Shown: positions 1 through 6,399 of the stretch, piece after piece
How the letters are laid out: each line of letters opens with the position of its first letter
Position numbering within the stretch: the first letter of the stretch is position 1
NCBI GenBank assembly: GCA_900542635.1
Contig: UQOJ01000061.1
Span: 1-12,685 of the forward strand
Source of the DNA: an uncultured Collinsella sp.
GTDB lineage: Bacteria > Actinomycetota > Coriobacteriia > Coriobacteriales > Coriobacteriaceae
DNA length: 12,685 bases
Direction of reading: 5' to 3'
Notes under the pieces: generated by a model
What the model saw: the letters and a program-made list of their open reading frames with translations, nothing else
Databases searched by the model: none
Told to the model about the DNA's origin: nothing
Position numbers and translations under genes: made by a program

Positions 1-44
1 CACCTATTAAGTCGTCGGCAGCGTCAGATGTGTATAAGAGACAG
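1..44 (+). other. Nextera library adapter (left end, artificial)
   Basis: Not genomic. Bases 12-44 match the Nextera read-1 primer site followed by the 19-bp Tn5 mosaic end (ends TATAAGAGACAG). Bases 4-11, CTATTAAG, match from memory the i5 index called S518, and bases 1-3 (CAC) fit the end of the P5 arm. Read on the minus strand, the adapter gives the false C-terminus LSLIHI to the neighbouring gene; on the plus strand it gives the false start MYKRQ. Both are familiar adapter peptides in public protein sets. Confidence 0.98.
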
Positions 45-764
45 CTTCTTAAGCACCGCATCCGAAAGGCCCGTATAGCCGAGCGCCAGCGGCATGGAAA
101 AGTCGATGCCGCCCGCCTTTTCGACCTTTTGGTTCAGCAGGTTGCGGCCGTTCTTGGAACCGCGCGCCTTGCCCAGCTGCACGATCAGACCGTCCTCGAC
201 AGCCACCACGGGCTTCACATTGAGCAGCGTGCCCACAGCGCCCGCAGCAGCAGATAGACGACCGCCGCGCACCAGGTACTCCAGCGTCTCGAGCAGGCCG
301 ATAACCACCACACGGTCGCGCACGGCCTCGACAGCCGCCGCGATCTGAGATGCACTGCGGCCCTCGTCCACCAAGTGCAGCGCATACTCGACCAGGACGC
401 GCTCGCCCAGGGTGACGTTGTTGCTGTCTACCACGAACACGTCGCCGCCCGGCGCCTCGGCAAGTGCGGTACGGGCACTCTGATTGGTGCCCGATAGCTT
501 AGCGCCCACGGTAATAATCACAGCCTCATCGCCGGCCTCACGCGCCTCGGTAATAGCCTGCGAAAACGCGTACGGGTTGACCTGGCCGGTCTTGGGCAGC
601 TCATCGCGCTCCACGAGCATCTCGTAAAAGCGCTGGTGATCGATGTCGACGCCATCCATGTACACATCGGTGCCAAAGGTGACGGACAGCGGCAGAACAC
701 GCAGAGCGGGGTGCTCAGTCGGCGACATATCGCTCGCGGAATCGGTAATAATACGAATGGACAT
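45..764 (-). CDS. DegV family fatty-acid-binding protein (3' end missing)
   Basis: DegV/FakB-type proteins bind a fatty acid in a pocket; FakB members present it to the FakA kinase. The first 240 residues remain of a family usually near 280. Visible hallmarks are the N-terminal TDSASDM (about 7-13), the binding motif KLSGTNQSA (89-97), DSNNVTLGE (113-121) and the GGRLSAAAGAVGTLLNVKP block (167-185). Start at 764 was chosen because GAAAGGA (complement of 771-777) sits 6 nt upstream and the family motif begins at once; an in-frame ATG at 812 would add 16 unrelated residues. The open frame continues to 24, but everything below 45 is adapter. The gene lies 127 bp downstream of the marR-like gene on the same strand, so co-transcription is possible. 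Which fatty acid it binds, and whether a FakA partner exists, cannot be seen. Confidence 0.93.
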
Positions 765-851
765 AGCGAATCCTTTCTTGCGCAGGTCCCGCGCAGGGAA
801 TTTTGACAGCAATGCCCCGGCACGGCATACGCGCTCAAACGGGACTATGCA

Positions 852-867
852 GTTGTTAAGTTGTTAA
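852..867. repeat. Tandem GTTGTTAA repeat between marR-like gene and degV
   Basis: Two adjacent perfect copies of GTTGTTAA (852-859, 860-867) lie about 90 bp upstream of the degV start and just beyond the marR-like stop. TTGTTAA recurs at 1427-1433 upstream of the marR-like gene. These A+T-rich units stand out in G+C-rich DNA. They could be half-sites for the MarR protein; that is inference only. Confidence 0.35.
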
Positions 868-891
868 TTGGAAGCAAATGCCTTGGCGGCC

Positions 892-1341
892 TTAGATCTC
901 GCGCAGGGTGTTGAGAATCGTGCGCAGCGACGCATACATCTGCTCGCGCTGCTCCACACCCATAGCCTTACCGGTGGTATCGAGCACCTCGCGAATGATG
1001 CGGTCTGCCTCGCTCATGCTCTCGCCGCCCAGAGCGGTCAAACGCACCGGAGCACGATACTTAACGGCGGCATCGCCCGAATCATCGACCTCGACGTAGC
1101 CGCCCTCCTCCAGATGCGCGAGCGTACGCGAGACGGCGGCGCGGGTCACGCCTGCCATGCGAGCCAGGTCAGCGCCAGTCAGGCCATCCTTGCTGCGCTC
1201 AAGATAGTACAGGCACATAACGTCGGAGCCCTTGAGACCCAGCCTTGCGCCCTCAGACGTCTTAATGCGCTGGATCTCCTTGTAGAGTCCGCTGATCAGT
1301 CCGACAAAGTCCTCGAAACGTGTCTCGTCGCTCTGCTGCAT
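892..1341 (-). CDS. MarR family transcriptional regulator
   Basis: A 149-residue winged-helix DNA-binding protein, the normal length for MarR. Such proteins act as dimers and usually repress neighbouring genes until a small phenolic or lipophilic ligand, or oxidation, releases them. The helix-turn-helix is about residues 53-81 (LTGADLARMAGVTRAAVSRT, then LAHLEEGGYVE), followed by a wing around 83-103 with the usual L-T dipeptide near its end (LTALGG). The N-terminal helix (about 5-30) and C-terminal helices (about 107-149) form the expected dimer region. The ATG at 1341 has AAAGGCGG upstream (complement of 1351-1358) at 9-nt spacing. The gene precedes degV on the same strand, so control of itself and of degV (a lipid-related gene) is a reasonable guess; the ligand is unknown. 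Confidence 0.93.
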   Translation of the reverse strand: MQQSDETRFEDFVGLISGLYKEIQRIKTSEGARLGLKGSDVMCLYYLERSKDGLTGADLARMAGVTRAAVSRTLAHLEEGGYVEVDDSGDAAVKYRAPVRLTALGGESMSEADRIIREVLDTTGKAMGVEQREQMYASLRTILNTLREI

Positions 1342-1446
1342 GGGAGACGACCGCCTTTCGCTTGCATAATGCTAACGGGTAAACATCTTAACCGCATGCG
1401 CGAACCCCCATACCCAAATATCCCAATTGTTAACCAATCAACATAA

Positions 1447-1485
1447 AAACCACCACAAAGGGGACAGGCACCTTTGTGGTGGTTT
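1447..1485 (-). terminator. REP-like hairpin, probable terminator of the B3/B4 gene (copy 1)
   Basis: Perfect 15-bp arms (1447-1461 and 1471-1485, AAACCACCACAAAGG and its complement) enclose a 9-base loop. Read leftward, 26 bases after the B3/B4 stop codon, the stem ends in GGTGGTTTTT, a five-T run covering 1445-1449, which is the form of an intrinsic terminator. The segment 1452-1485 is an exact inverted copy of 2404-2437. Confidence 0.75.
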
Positions 1486-1511
1486 GGGGCATCAATAGGT
1501 TCTAGGCGCCG

Positions 1512-2231
1512 CTACAGCTCCACGCAAGGATTGTCGCGGGTCACAAGCGTCTTAATGACAACCGTCGCTCCCAGATAGCGCTCAAGCAGCTCGGCTAAGC
1601 GATCGATCGCAGCCTGGCAATCCCCCATCCGCTCGGGCTCCACGCACTCAATCGCCAGGAACGCGTCGGCCGAATCGTCGGACAGAGCCGTTCGAACGCC
1701 GTCGCGCCAGTTCCAGCAGCGGCACACGGCGCCCGCATCGTCAATGTAGGCGAGCTCGCCGGGCAGCGTCGGGTCGTCCGCTTCCTCGCCAAGCGGCAAG
1801 AACGCATCGCCACCGTCGGTCACCTTCAAGCGAAGATCTCCCTCAATCGCATGCAGGTCCTCGCCGCCAACGGGCAGCGCGTAGGACAGCGACACCGTGT
1901 TGTAGATATCCACCGCAGGCGTGATATGACCGACCGGCTTGCCCTTGAGCACGCGCTTAAGCAGGTTCTCAATCGAACAACGCGCACCCTTCTTAGTCTT
2001 GAACAGACGATAGGCCTCGCGCCATGCCTTGACCGGTGCGTTCTCGCTGATAGTGTCGCTGGTCAGATGACGCTCCGCATCGATATTGGCGCGGTCGAGC
2101 AACGCCGCAATCGCATCCACGTGCTCTTGAGGAATCTGAGCCGCGGGCTTCATGCCCTCCACGACCACAACACCGACCGCTGCCTGCGGAAACAGCTCCC
2201 AGAATGAATCCTCGGCAATAAAGCTCTTCAT
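1512..2231 (-). CDS. Solo B3/B4 domain protein (PheRS beta-like tRNA-binding domain)
   Basis: A 239-residue protein that appears to be entirely a free-standing B3/B4 domain, the module of the phenylalanyl-tRNA synthetase beta chain that carries the editing site (COG3382-type). The diagnostic block runs from about 70 to 135: WREAYRLF, then RCSIENLLKRVLKGK, PAVDIYNTVSLSYALPVGGED and GDLRL. A tRNA- or amino-acid-related role (for example trans-editing) is inferred from the family and not shown here. Start 2231 was preferred over the in-frame ATG at 2246 because AAGGGAG lies 5 nt upstream of it, inside what would otherwise be coding sequence. It is a single-gene unit with its own promoter, a structured leader and a terminator. 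Two inverted 34-bp repeats flank the unit. Confidence 0.85.
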   Translation of the reverse strand: MKSFIAEDSFWELFPQAAVGVVVVEGMKPAAQIPQEHVDAIAALLDRANIDAERHLTSDTISENAPVKAWREAYRLFKTKKGARCSIENLLKRVLKGKPVGHITPAVDIYNTVSLSYALPVGGEDLHAIEGDLRLKVTDGGDAFLPLGEEADDPTLPGELAYIDDAGAVCRCWNWRDGVRTALSDDSADAFLAIECVEPERMGDCQAAIDRLAELLERYLGATVVIKTLVTRDNPCVEL

Positions 2232-2369
2232 ACGCTCTCCCTTCATTGTGCGCGCCCGAGTGAGGGCGCCTAAACAAAAAGCGCCCTTACAACGGCCACC
2301 TTCAAAGTCCTACGGTGCCGTCACAAGAACGCTTGCGCTGTCCCCATCCGGAGAAGGGGACGATATGTC
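2232..2369 (-). promoter_or_regulatory. Structured 5' leader of the B3/B4 gene (about 138 nt)
   Basis: If transcription starts near 2369, the mRNA leader is about 138 nt and holds three clear inverted repeats. In transcript order these are GTCCCC/GGGGAC near the 5' end (about 2344-2365), ACGGCACC/GGTGGCCGT with one bulged base (2321-2314 and 2300-2292), and AGGGCGC/GCGCCCT (2287-2281 and 2269-2263) with a T-rich loop. The last lies just upstream of the ribosome-binding site. I see no T-box consensus and recognise no known riboswitch class. Confidence 0.4.
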
Positions 2370-2375
2370 AGGCGT

Positions 2376-2404
2376 ATTGTAACCCGAGTCATCCACGCGA
2401 GCAA
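2376..2404 (-). promoter_or_regulatory. Candidate sigma-70 promoter of the B3/B4 gene
   Basis: On the minus strand TTGCTC (2404-2399) and TACAAT (2381-2376) are separated by exactly 17 bases; the -10 matches the consensus at five of six positions. The -35 box touches the REP-like hairpin at 2404-2437. Confidence 0.5.
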
Positions 2405-2437
2405 AACCACCACAAAGGTGCCTGTCCCCTTTGTGGT
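2403..2437 (-). terminator. REP-like hairpin, probable terminator of pckA (copy 2)
   Basis: A 10-bp stem (2409-2418 with 2428-2437, ACCACAAAGG and its complement) with a 9-base loop, read leftward 21 bases after the pckA stop and followed by GGTTTTG. The loop sequence is the reverse complement of the loop in the hairpin at 1447-1485, so the two copies are inverted relative to each other. Confidence 0.6.
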
Positions 2438-2458
2438 TGATATGGACTCACGGCGAAG

Positions 2459-4129
2459 CTAGTGGCGAAGTCCCAGCAGCCCGCGGCCGCGATGACGGGC
2501 GTCGGCGTGTACTTGAGCGTGCGGACCGGCGGCCTTGACGGACTCGGGCAGATGCGAGTACTTCTTCTCGAAGTTCTCCTCGAACATCACGGCCAGGTTG
2601 TGTGCAGCCTCGTCGTAACGAGCGGTGCTCTGCCAGTACTGGCGCGGCACCAGGATGCCGTCGGGCACACCGTGGCACGTGGTGGGAATGTCGACGTTAA
2701 AGATGTCGTCGTGTACGAACTCGCTGTCCTCGATGGTACCGTCGAGGGCGCGCGCGACCAACGAGCGCGTGTAGACCAGCTCGATGCGATGGCCTACGCC
2801 GTAGCCGCCGCCGATCCAGCCGGTGTTGACCAGGTACACACGCGTGCGGCCATCGGCAATGCGCTCGCCGAGCATCTTGGCGTAAACCATGGGGTCGAGT
2901 GGCATAAACGGCTCGCCGAACAGCGAAGAGAACGTGGGCGTGGGCTCGGTGACGCCGACCTCGGTGCCGGGAATCTTAGCCGTAAAGCCCGTCACAAAGT
3001 GGTACATGGCGGCGTCGGCCGTCAGACGCGAGATGGGCGGCAGCACGCCAAAAGCGTCGCAAGTCAGGAACAGCACGACACTCGGAGTGGTGCCCATGCC
3101 CTTAGTCCACGCGTTAGGAATGTGCTCCACGGGATAGGCCACGCGCGTATTGTGCGTAATCGAGATGTCATCGTAGTTGGGCTTGCGGTTCTCGTCGAGC
3201 ACAACGTTTTCGCAAATCGCGCCAAAGCGGACAGCGTTGAAGATCTCGGGTTCGTGGAAGGCGTCCAGGCCCTCGCATTTTGCGTAGCAGCCACCCTCAA
3301 TGTTGAAGATGCCCATGTCGGACCAACCGTGCTCGTCATCGCCGATCAGCAGGCGCGTGGGATTGGCCGAAAGCGTGGTCTTGCCGGTGCCGGACAGGCC
3401 AAAGAACACGGCGGTCTCGTGCGTGACGGGATCCATGCTGGCCGAGCAGTGCATGGGCAGCACGTCGTCCTCGACGGGCAGCAGATAGTTCATGACGCTA
3501 AAGATCGACTTTTTAATCTCGCCGGAGTAGCCGGTGCCGGCGACCAGAATCACGCGTTCCTGGAAGTTGATGACCACGGCGGCACTGGAGTTGAGGCCCT
3601 TGATGGCAGGATCGCACTGGTAACCGGGCGCTGCGAGCACGCAGAAATCAGGCTCGCCGGTGCGCGCGATTTCGCGGGCGAGCGGGCGGGCGAGCATCTG
3701 CTTAATAAAGAGTGCCTGGCTGGCACGCTCGCAGGCAACGAGCAGGCGACGCGTGTGGTTGCGGTCGGCGCCCGCCATGCCGCGCGTGACGAACACGTCG
3801 TGCTCGTTGAGATAGTCGACGATGCCGGCCTTGATGGTCTCATAGCTCTCGACGGACAGCGGGCGGTTGACCGCGCCCCAGGCGATTTTGTCGTGCACGT
3901 CGGGCGTGTCGACGATAAAGCGGTCGTTGGGGGAACGGCCGGTACGCTCCCCCGTCTCGATCACCAGCGCGCCGTTGGAAGCCATGCGACCTTCTTCGCG
4001 GCGGATAGCGTGCTCGACGAGCTCCGCGGCGGGTAGATCGACCAGCAGACGGGGTTGATTCTCGGCGGGATCTTCAACGAGCGTAATACCAAAGTTGGAC
4101 AAAACTTCTGCAGGGGTAACACCAGGCAT
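2459..4129 (-). CDS. pckA: Phosphoenolpyruvate carboxykinase (ATP)
   Basis: Cytosolic enzyme interconverting oxaloacetate + ATP with PEP + CO2 + ADP. In a fermentative gut actinobacterium it may run either way; the direction is not visible here. The protein is 556 residues (the E. coli enzyme is 540). Motifs in order: RTGRSP (62-67), the lysine-containing YSGEIKK (201-207), P-loop GLSGTGKTT (244-252), metal/kinase motif GDDEHGW (263-269), and downstream THNTRVAYP and NTGWIGGGYGVG. The P-loop form and lack of GTP-enzyme hallmarks identify the ATP class. The ATG at 4129 was chosen for a perfect AAGGAGG (complement of 4134-4140) 5 nt upstream; the frame extends 38 codons further without family similarity. 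After the usual end (VKAAGP) comes a tail of about 20 residues rich in His, Arg and Gly that is not typical of the family. Its terminator is the hairpin at 2403-2437. Confidence 0.97.
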   Translation of the reverse strand: MPGVTPAEVLSNFGITLVEDPAENQPRLLVDLPAAELVEHAIRREEGRMASNGALVIETGERTGRSPNDRFIVDTPDVHDKIAWGAVNRPLSVESYETIKAGIVDYLNEHDVFVTRGMAGADRNHTRRLLVACERASQALFIKQMLARPLAREIARTGEPDFCVLAAPGYQCDPAIKGLNSSAAVVINFQERVILVAGTGYSGEIKKSIFSVMNYLLPVEDDVLPMHCSASMDPVTHETAVFFGLSGTGKTTLSANPTRLLIGDDEHGWSDMGIFNIEGGCYAKCEGLDAFHEPEIFNAVRFGAICENVVLDENRKPNYDDISITHNTRVAYPVEHIPNAWTKGMGTTPSVVLFLTCDAFGVLPPISRLTADAAMYHFVTGFTAKIPGTEVGVTEPTPTFSSLFGEPFMPLDPMVYAKMLGERIADGRTRVYLVNTGWIGGGYGVGHRIELVYTRSLVARALDGTIEDSEFVHDDIFNVDIPTTCHGVPDGILVPRQYWQSTARYDEAAHNLAVMFEENFEKKYSHLPESVKAAGPHAQVHADARHRGRGLLGLRH

Positions 4130-4170
4130 GGGGCCTCCTTTAAAAACGCGGCACATGGACGCGGCGCGCA

Positions 4171-4219
4171 CTTTACTCACGTAAAGCCCGTTGTACCCGA
4201 TATGCAAAAACGTTTTTGC
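4171..4219 (-). promoter_or_regulatory. Two palindromes upstream of pckA, candidate operators
   Basis: A perfect 16-bp palindrome, GCAAAAACGTTTTTGC (4204-4219), lies 75-90 bp before the pckA start. Nearer the gene is CTTTAC-N4-GTAAAG (4171-4186). The first has the symmetric A-tract, central CG and T-tract shape of LacI-family operators, but its half-sites are longer than a CcpA cre site. I see no convincing -35/-10 pair between them. Confidence 0.4.
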
Positions 4220-4268
4220 GGCAAGGGCGGCAAGCCCGCCCAACGGTCAAAAAACGCAGGCAAGCGGC

Positions 4269-4406
4269 CTAGTCATTGGGGACGTTCTTAAACGACTAGT
4301 CGTTGGGGACACTCTTGAACAGGCAACAACCAAGGAGCGTCCCCGGATGCCGGCACTTAGGGACGTTCCCAAAGTGCCGGCACATAAGGAACGTCCCCAA
4401 GTGCCG
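4269..4406. repeat. REP-like repeat cluster in the pckA-flippase divergent region
   Basis: Two direct copies of a 25-bp unit (4269-4293, 4296-4320; 21 of 25 identical) share CTAGTC, TTGGGGAC and TCTT. The junction forms a perfect 14-bp palindrome, AACGACTAGTCGTT (4291-4304). Next, two inverted units overlap (4351-4379 and 4378-4406); each starts CGGCAC and ends GTGCCG around a core GGGACGTTCC or its complement. A partial further unit, GGAGCGTCCCC, sits at 4335-4344. Arrangement and cores resemble REP/BIME elements. The rest of 4130-4507 holds the pckA palindromes and the flippase promoter. Confidence 0.65.
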
Positions 4407-4432
4407 ACTACTGAATGGCGCCGCCGAAATTA

Positions 4433-4480
4433 TTGAACAACCTGTTCAAAAACACGAATGGATACCACCGCGACTATACT
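4433..4480 (+). promoter_or_regulatory. Operator-like palindrome and -10 box of the flippase gene
   Basis: TTGAACAACCTGTTCAA (4433-4449) is a perfect inverted repeat with 7-bp arms and a 3-bp centre. TATACT (4475-4480), five of six to the -10 consensus, lies 25 bp further on, 27 bp before the start codon. No good -35 is visible; the palindrome sits just upstream of where one would be. Confidence 0.45.
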
Positions 4481-4507
4481 AGAGCGCAGCAATAGAAAGG
4501 AACCGCC

Positions 4508-6082
4508 TTGAGCATCACGCCCCTCGATAGCATCCGCCGCGCCATCGCCCGCCGCAATGGCGTCGCCGACCCCGCCGTATCGGGCGGGGCGCACGGGCAG
4601 GGCGGACGCATCGAGAACGGCCTGTTCCCCGCATCGCACACTGCTGAGGAGCTCGCACGCATCCAAGAGCTAAGCCAGCGTAACGCCGGCGGTCCCGACA
4701 GCAGCCAGGCCACACGTCGTCGCCGCGAGCGCGATCGCCAGCCCGGCCCCATCCACCGCATGGTCAATGCCTGGTGGAACCGCCTGCTCGGAGCCGTCTA
4801 CGGCGGCGGCTTCTCCACACAAGAAGCCGAGTACGAAGATCATGCCACCCGTCGCGACTACCTTTGGAACACCCTCGGCACCGCCGTGTGGGGCCTGGCG
4901 TTTCCGCTGCTCACCATCGTGTCCACGCAGCTCGTGGGCGCCGAAGAAGCAGGCAAGTTCTCCATCGCCTTTGTCACCGGCACGCTCATCATGATTGCGT
5001 GCAACTACGGCGTGCGCAACTTTCAGGTCTCGGACATCGACGAAAAGATGTCCTTTGCCTCCTACCAGCTCAACCGTTGGCTTTGCGGAGCGCTCGCGCT
5101 GGCATGCGGCCTGGTATACAGCAGCGCCCGCGGCTACGATGCGCAGATGGCCACGATCGGCCTGGGCGTCTACCTCTATAAGGTGATCGACGGCATCGCC
5201 GACGTGTACGAGGGCCGCCTGCAGCAGGCCGACAAGCTCTATTTGGCTGGCATGAACCAAACGCTGCGTTCCGCCGGCGTCATTGCGGTCTTTAGCGTGG
5301 CACTGTTCCTCACGCGCAGCATGCCCATCGCGGCCATGGCCATGGGCATCGCCGCAATCGCCTCGCTCGTGCTGGTCACCGCCCCGCTCGCCCTGCTCGA
5401 AACCGAAAAATCACGCCGCATGAGTCTGCGCGAGGCTGGCCACCTGTTTATCCAGTGCGCCCCGCTCTTTGGCGCGCTGTTCCTGTTCAACCTAATCGAG
5501 AGCATGCCCAAGTTCGTGATGGAAGGCACGCTGGCCTACAAGTATCAGCTGCACTTTAATGCACTGTTCTTTCCGGCGCAGGCTATTTTGTTGAGCATTG
5601 GATTTATCTATAAACCGCAGCTCCTACGTCTGTCGAGCATTTGGGCGAATCCGCGCAAGCGTCGCCGCTTTGACTTGATTATTGTTGCCGTTATGGCGCT
5701 GATCGTGGTCATCACCGGCATGTGTGCCGCATTTATGGCAGGCCCCGGAATCCCCATCATGAGCTTTATGTACGGCCTCAGCTTTGAGCGCTACCGTACG
5801 CCGGCGCTGTTGATGGTCGTCGCCGGCGGCGTCACCGCGGCCATCGACTTTATCTACGCCATCATCACGGTGCTGCGCCACGCCGGCGACGTCACCAAGG
5901 TCTACCTGATCTGCTTTGCCGTGAGCGTGGTGCTCCCGGTGATTCTGATCAATCTGCTCGGCCTGATGGGCGCTGTGGTGAGCTACCTAGCCATCATGGT
6001 CCTACTCCTGGTGCTACTGATTATCGAGTACGCCCACATCCGCCAACGCATTGAGCGCGACCGCAACCCCTACGGCGCCTAA
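4508..6082 (+). CDS. Oligosaccharide/polysaccharide flippase-like membrane protein (MATE/MVF type)
   Basis: A 524-residue polytopic inner-membrane protein. About 115 hydrophilic residues precede the first membrane span; this segment is Arg-rich (TRRRRERDRQ about 69-78) and probably cytoplasmic. About 12 hydrophobic spans follow, beginning near 117-142, 148-168, 188-206 and 213-231 and ending near 510; the tail is charged. Topology and the early LWNTLGTAVWGLAFPLLTIVSTQLVG region resemble lipid-linked sugar flippases of the Wzx/MATE superfamily, so export of a lipid-linked glycan is inferred. No glycosyltransferase or polymerase lies nearby, which is unusual. TTG at 4508 was chosen because AGAAAGGA (4494-4501) ends 6 nt before it; the first in-frame ATG is about 84 codons later. 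The substrate is unknown; another MVF-type transporter remains possible. Confidence 0.75.
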   Translation: MSITPLDSIRRAIARRNGVADPAVSGGAHGQGGRIENGLFPASHTAEELARIQELSQRNAGGPDSSQATRRRRERDRQPGPIHRMVNAWWNRLLGAVYGGGFSTQEAEYEDHATRRDYLWNTLGTAVWGLAFPLLTIVSTQLVGAEEAGKFSIAFVTGTLIMIACNYGVRNFQVSDIDEKMSFASYQLNRWLCGALALACGLVYSSARGYDAQMATIGLGVYLYKVIDGIADVYEGRLQQADKLYLAGMNQTLRSAGVIAVFSVALFLTRSMPIAAMAMGIAAIASLVLVTAPLALLETEKSRRMSLREAGHLFIQCAPLFGALFLFNLIESMPKFVMEGTLAYKYQLHFNALFFPAQAILLSIGFIYKPQLLRLSSIWANPRKRRRFDLIIVAVMALIVVITGMCAAFMAGPGIPIMSFMYGLSFERYRTPALLMVVAGGVTAAIDFIYAIITVLRHAGDVTKVYLICFAVSVVLPVILINLLGLMGAVVSYLAIMVLLLVLLIIEYAHIRQRIERDRNPYGA

Positions 6083-6163
6083 TTAGCTGCCCCCGGTCAC
6101 CGGAATTTGCGATGGAATCACCCCGGCTGGGGTCACATTGCGAACAATATGCATCACGCAAAA

Positions 6164-6286
6164 CTAAGTGAGTAGACTTTTACCGAATCCCCGACCACAC
6201 CGACAGAGCACAAGTCTTTGACCTGCGGTTTTATTGAGGCAAATATGTTGGGTGCTCGGCATTTCCAAAAAAGTCTACTCACTTAG
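6164..6286. mobile_element. 123-bp MITE-like element with 18-bp perfect terminal inverted repeats
   Basis: CTAAGTGAGTAGACTTTT at 6164-6181 is repeated as its exact reverse complement at 6269-6286, and pairing stops on both sides. The 87-bp interior has no open frame worth naming but holds a smaller inverted repeat, GAGCAC/GTGCTC (6206-6211, 6252-6257). No target-site duplication is evident. The rest of the 317-bp convergent gap 6083-6399 is non-coding: a short hairpin ACCCCGGCTGGGGT near 6120, a 9-bp direct repeat AGCGGGCAG (6289-6297, 6337-6345), and GAAGGG/CCCTTC (6345-6350, 6369-6374) enclosing A/T runs. Confidence 0.6.
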
Positions 6287-6399
6287 CCAGCGGGCAGCCA
6301 AATGATTATTTAATCCCCGTCCCAGAGAAATCAATTAGCGGGCAGAAGGGCAAAAATAGTCAAAAAAACCCTTCCCAAATTAGCTACCCCTTGCACCCG

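Noticed and set aside
30..257. ORF starting MYKRQ at the left edge
   Set aside because: Its start codon lies in the Nextera adapter and the rest is antisense to degV.
1512..2231. Composite transposon around the B3/B4 gene
   Set aside because: The flanking inverted repeats are REP-like hairpins, there is no transposase and no target duplication is visible; kept only as an inverted-repeat finding.
2462..4036. A 524-codon open frame on the plus strand, antisense to pckA
   Set aside because: Shadow of a G+C-rich gene. The protein is low-complexity in H, V, G, D and A with no family features, whereas the minus strand encodes an unambiguous PEP carboxykinase with its own ribosome-binding site.
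4203..4219. CcpA cre site upstream of pckA
   Set aside because: The spacing between TG and the central CG is two bases too long for the cre consensus, although the overall shape is LacI-like.
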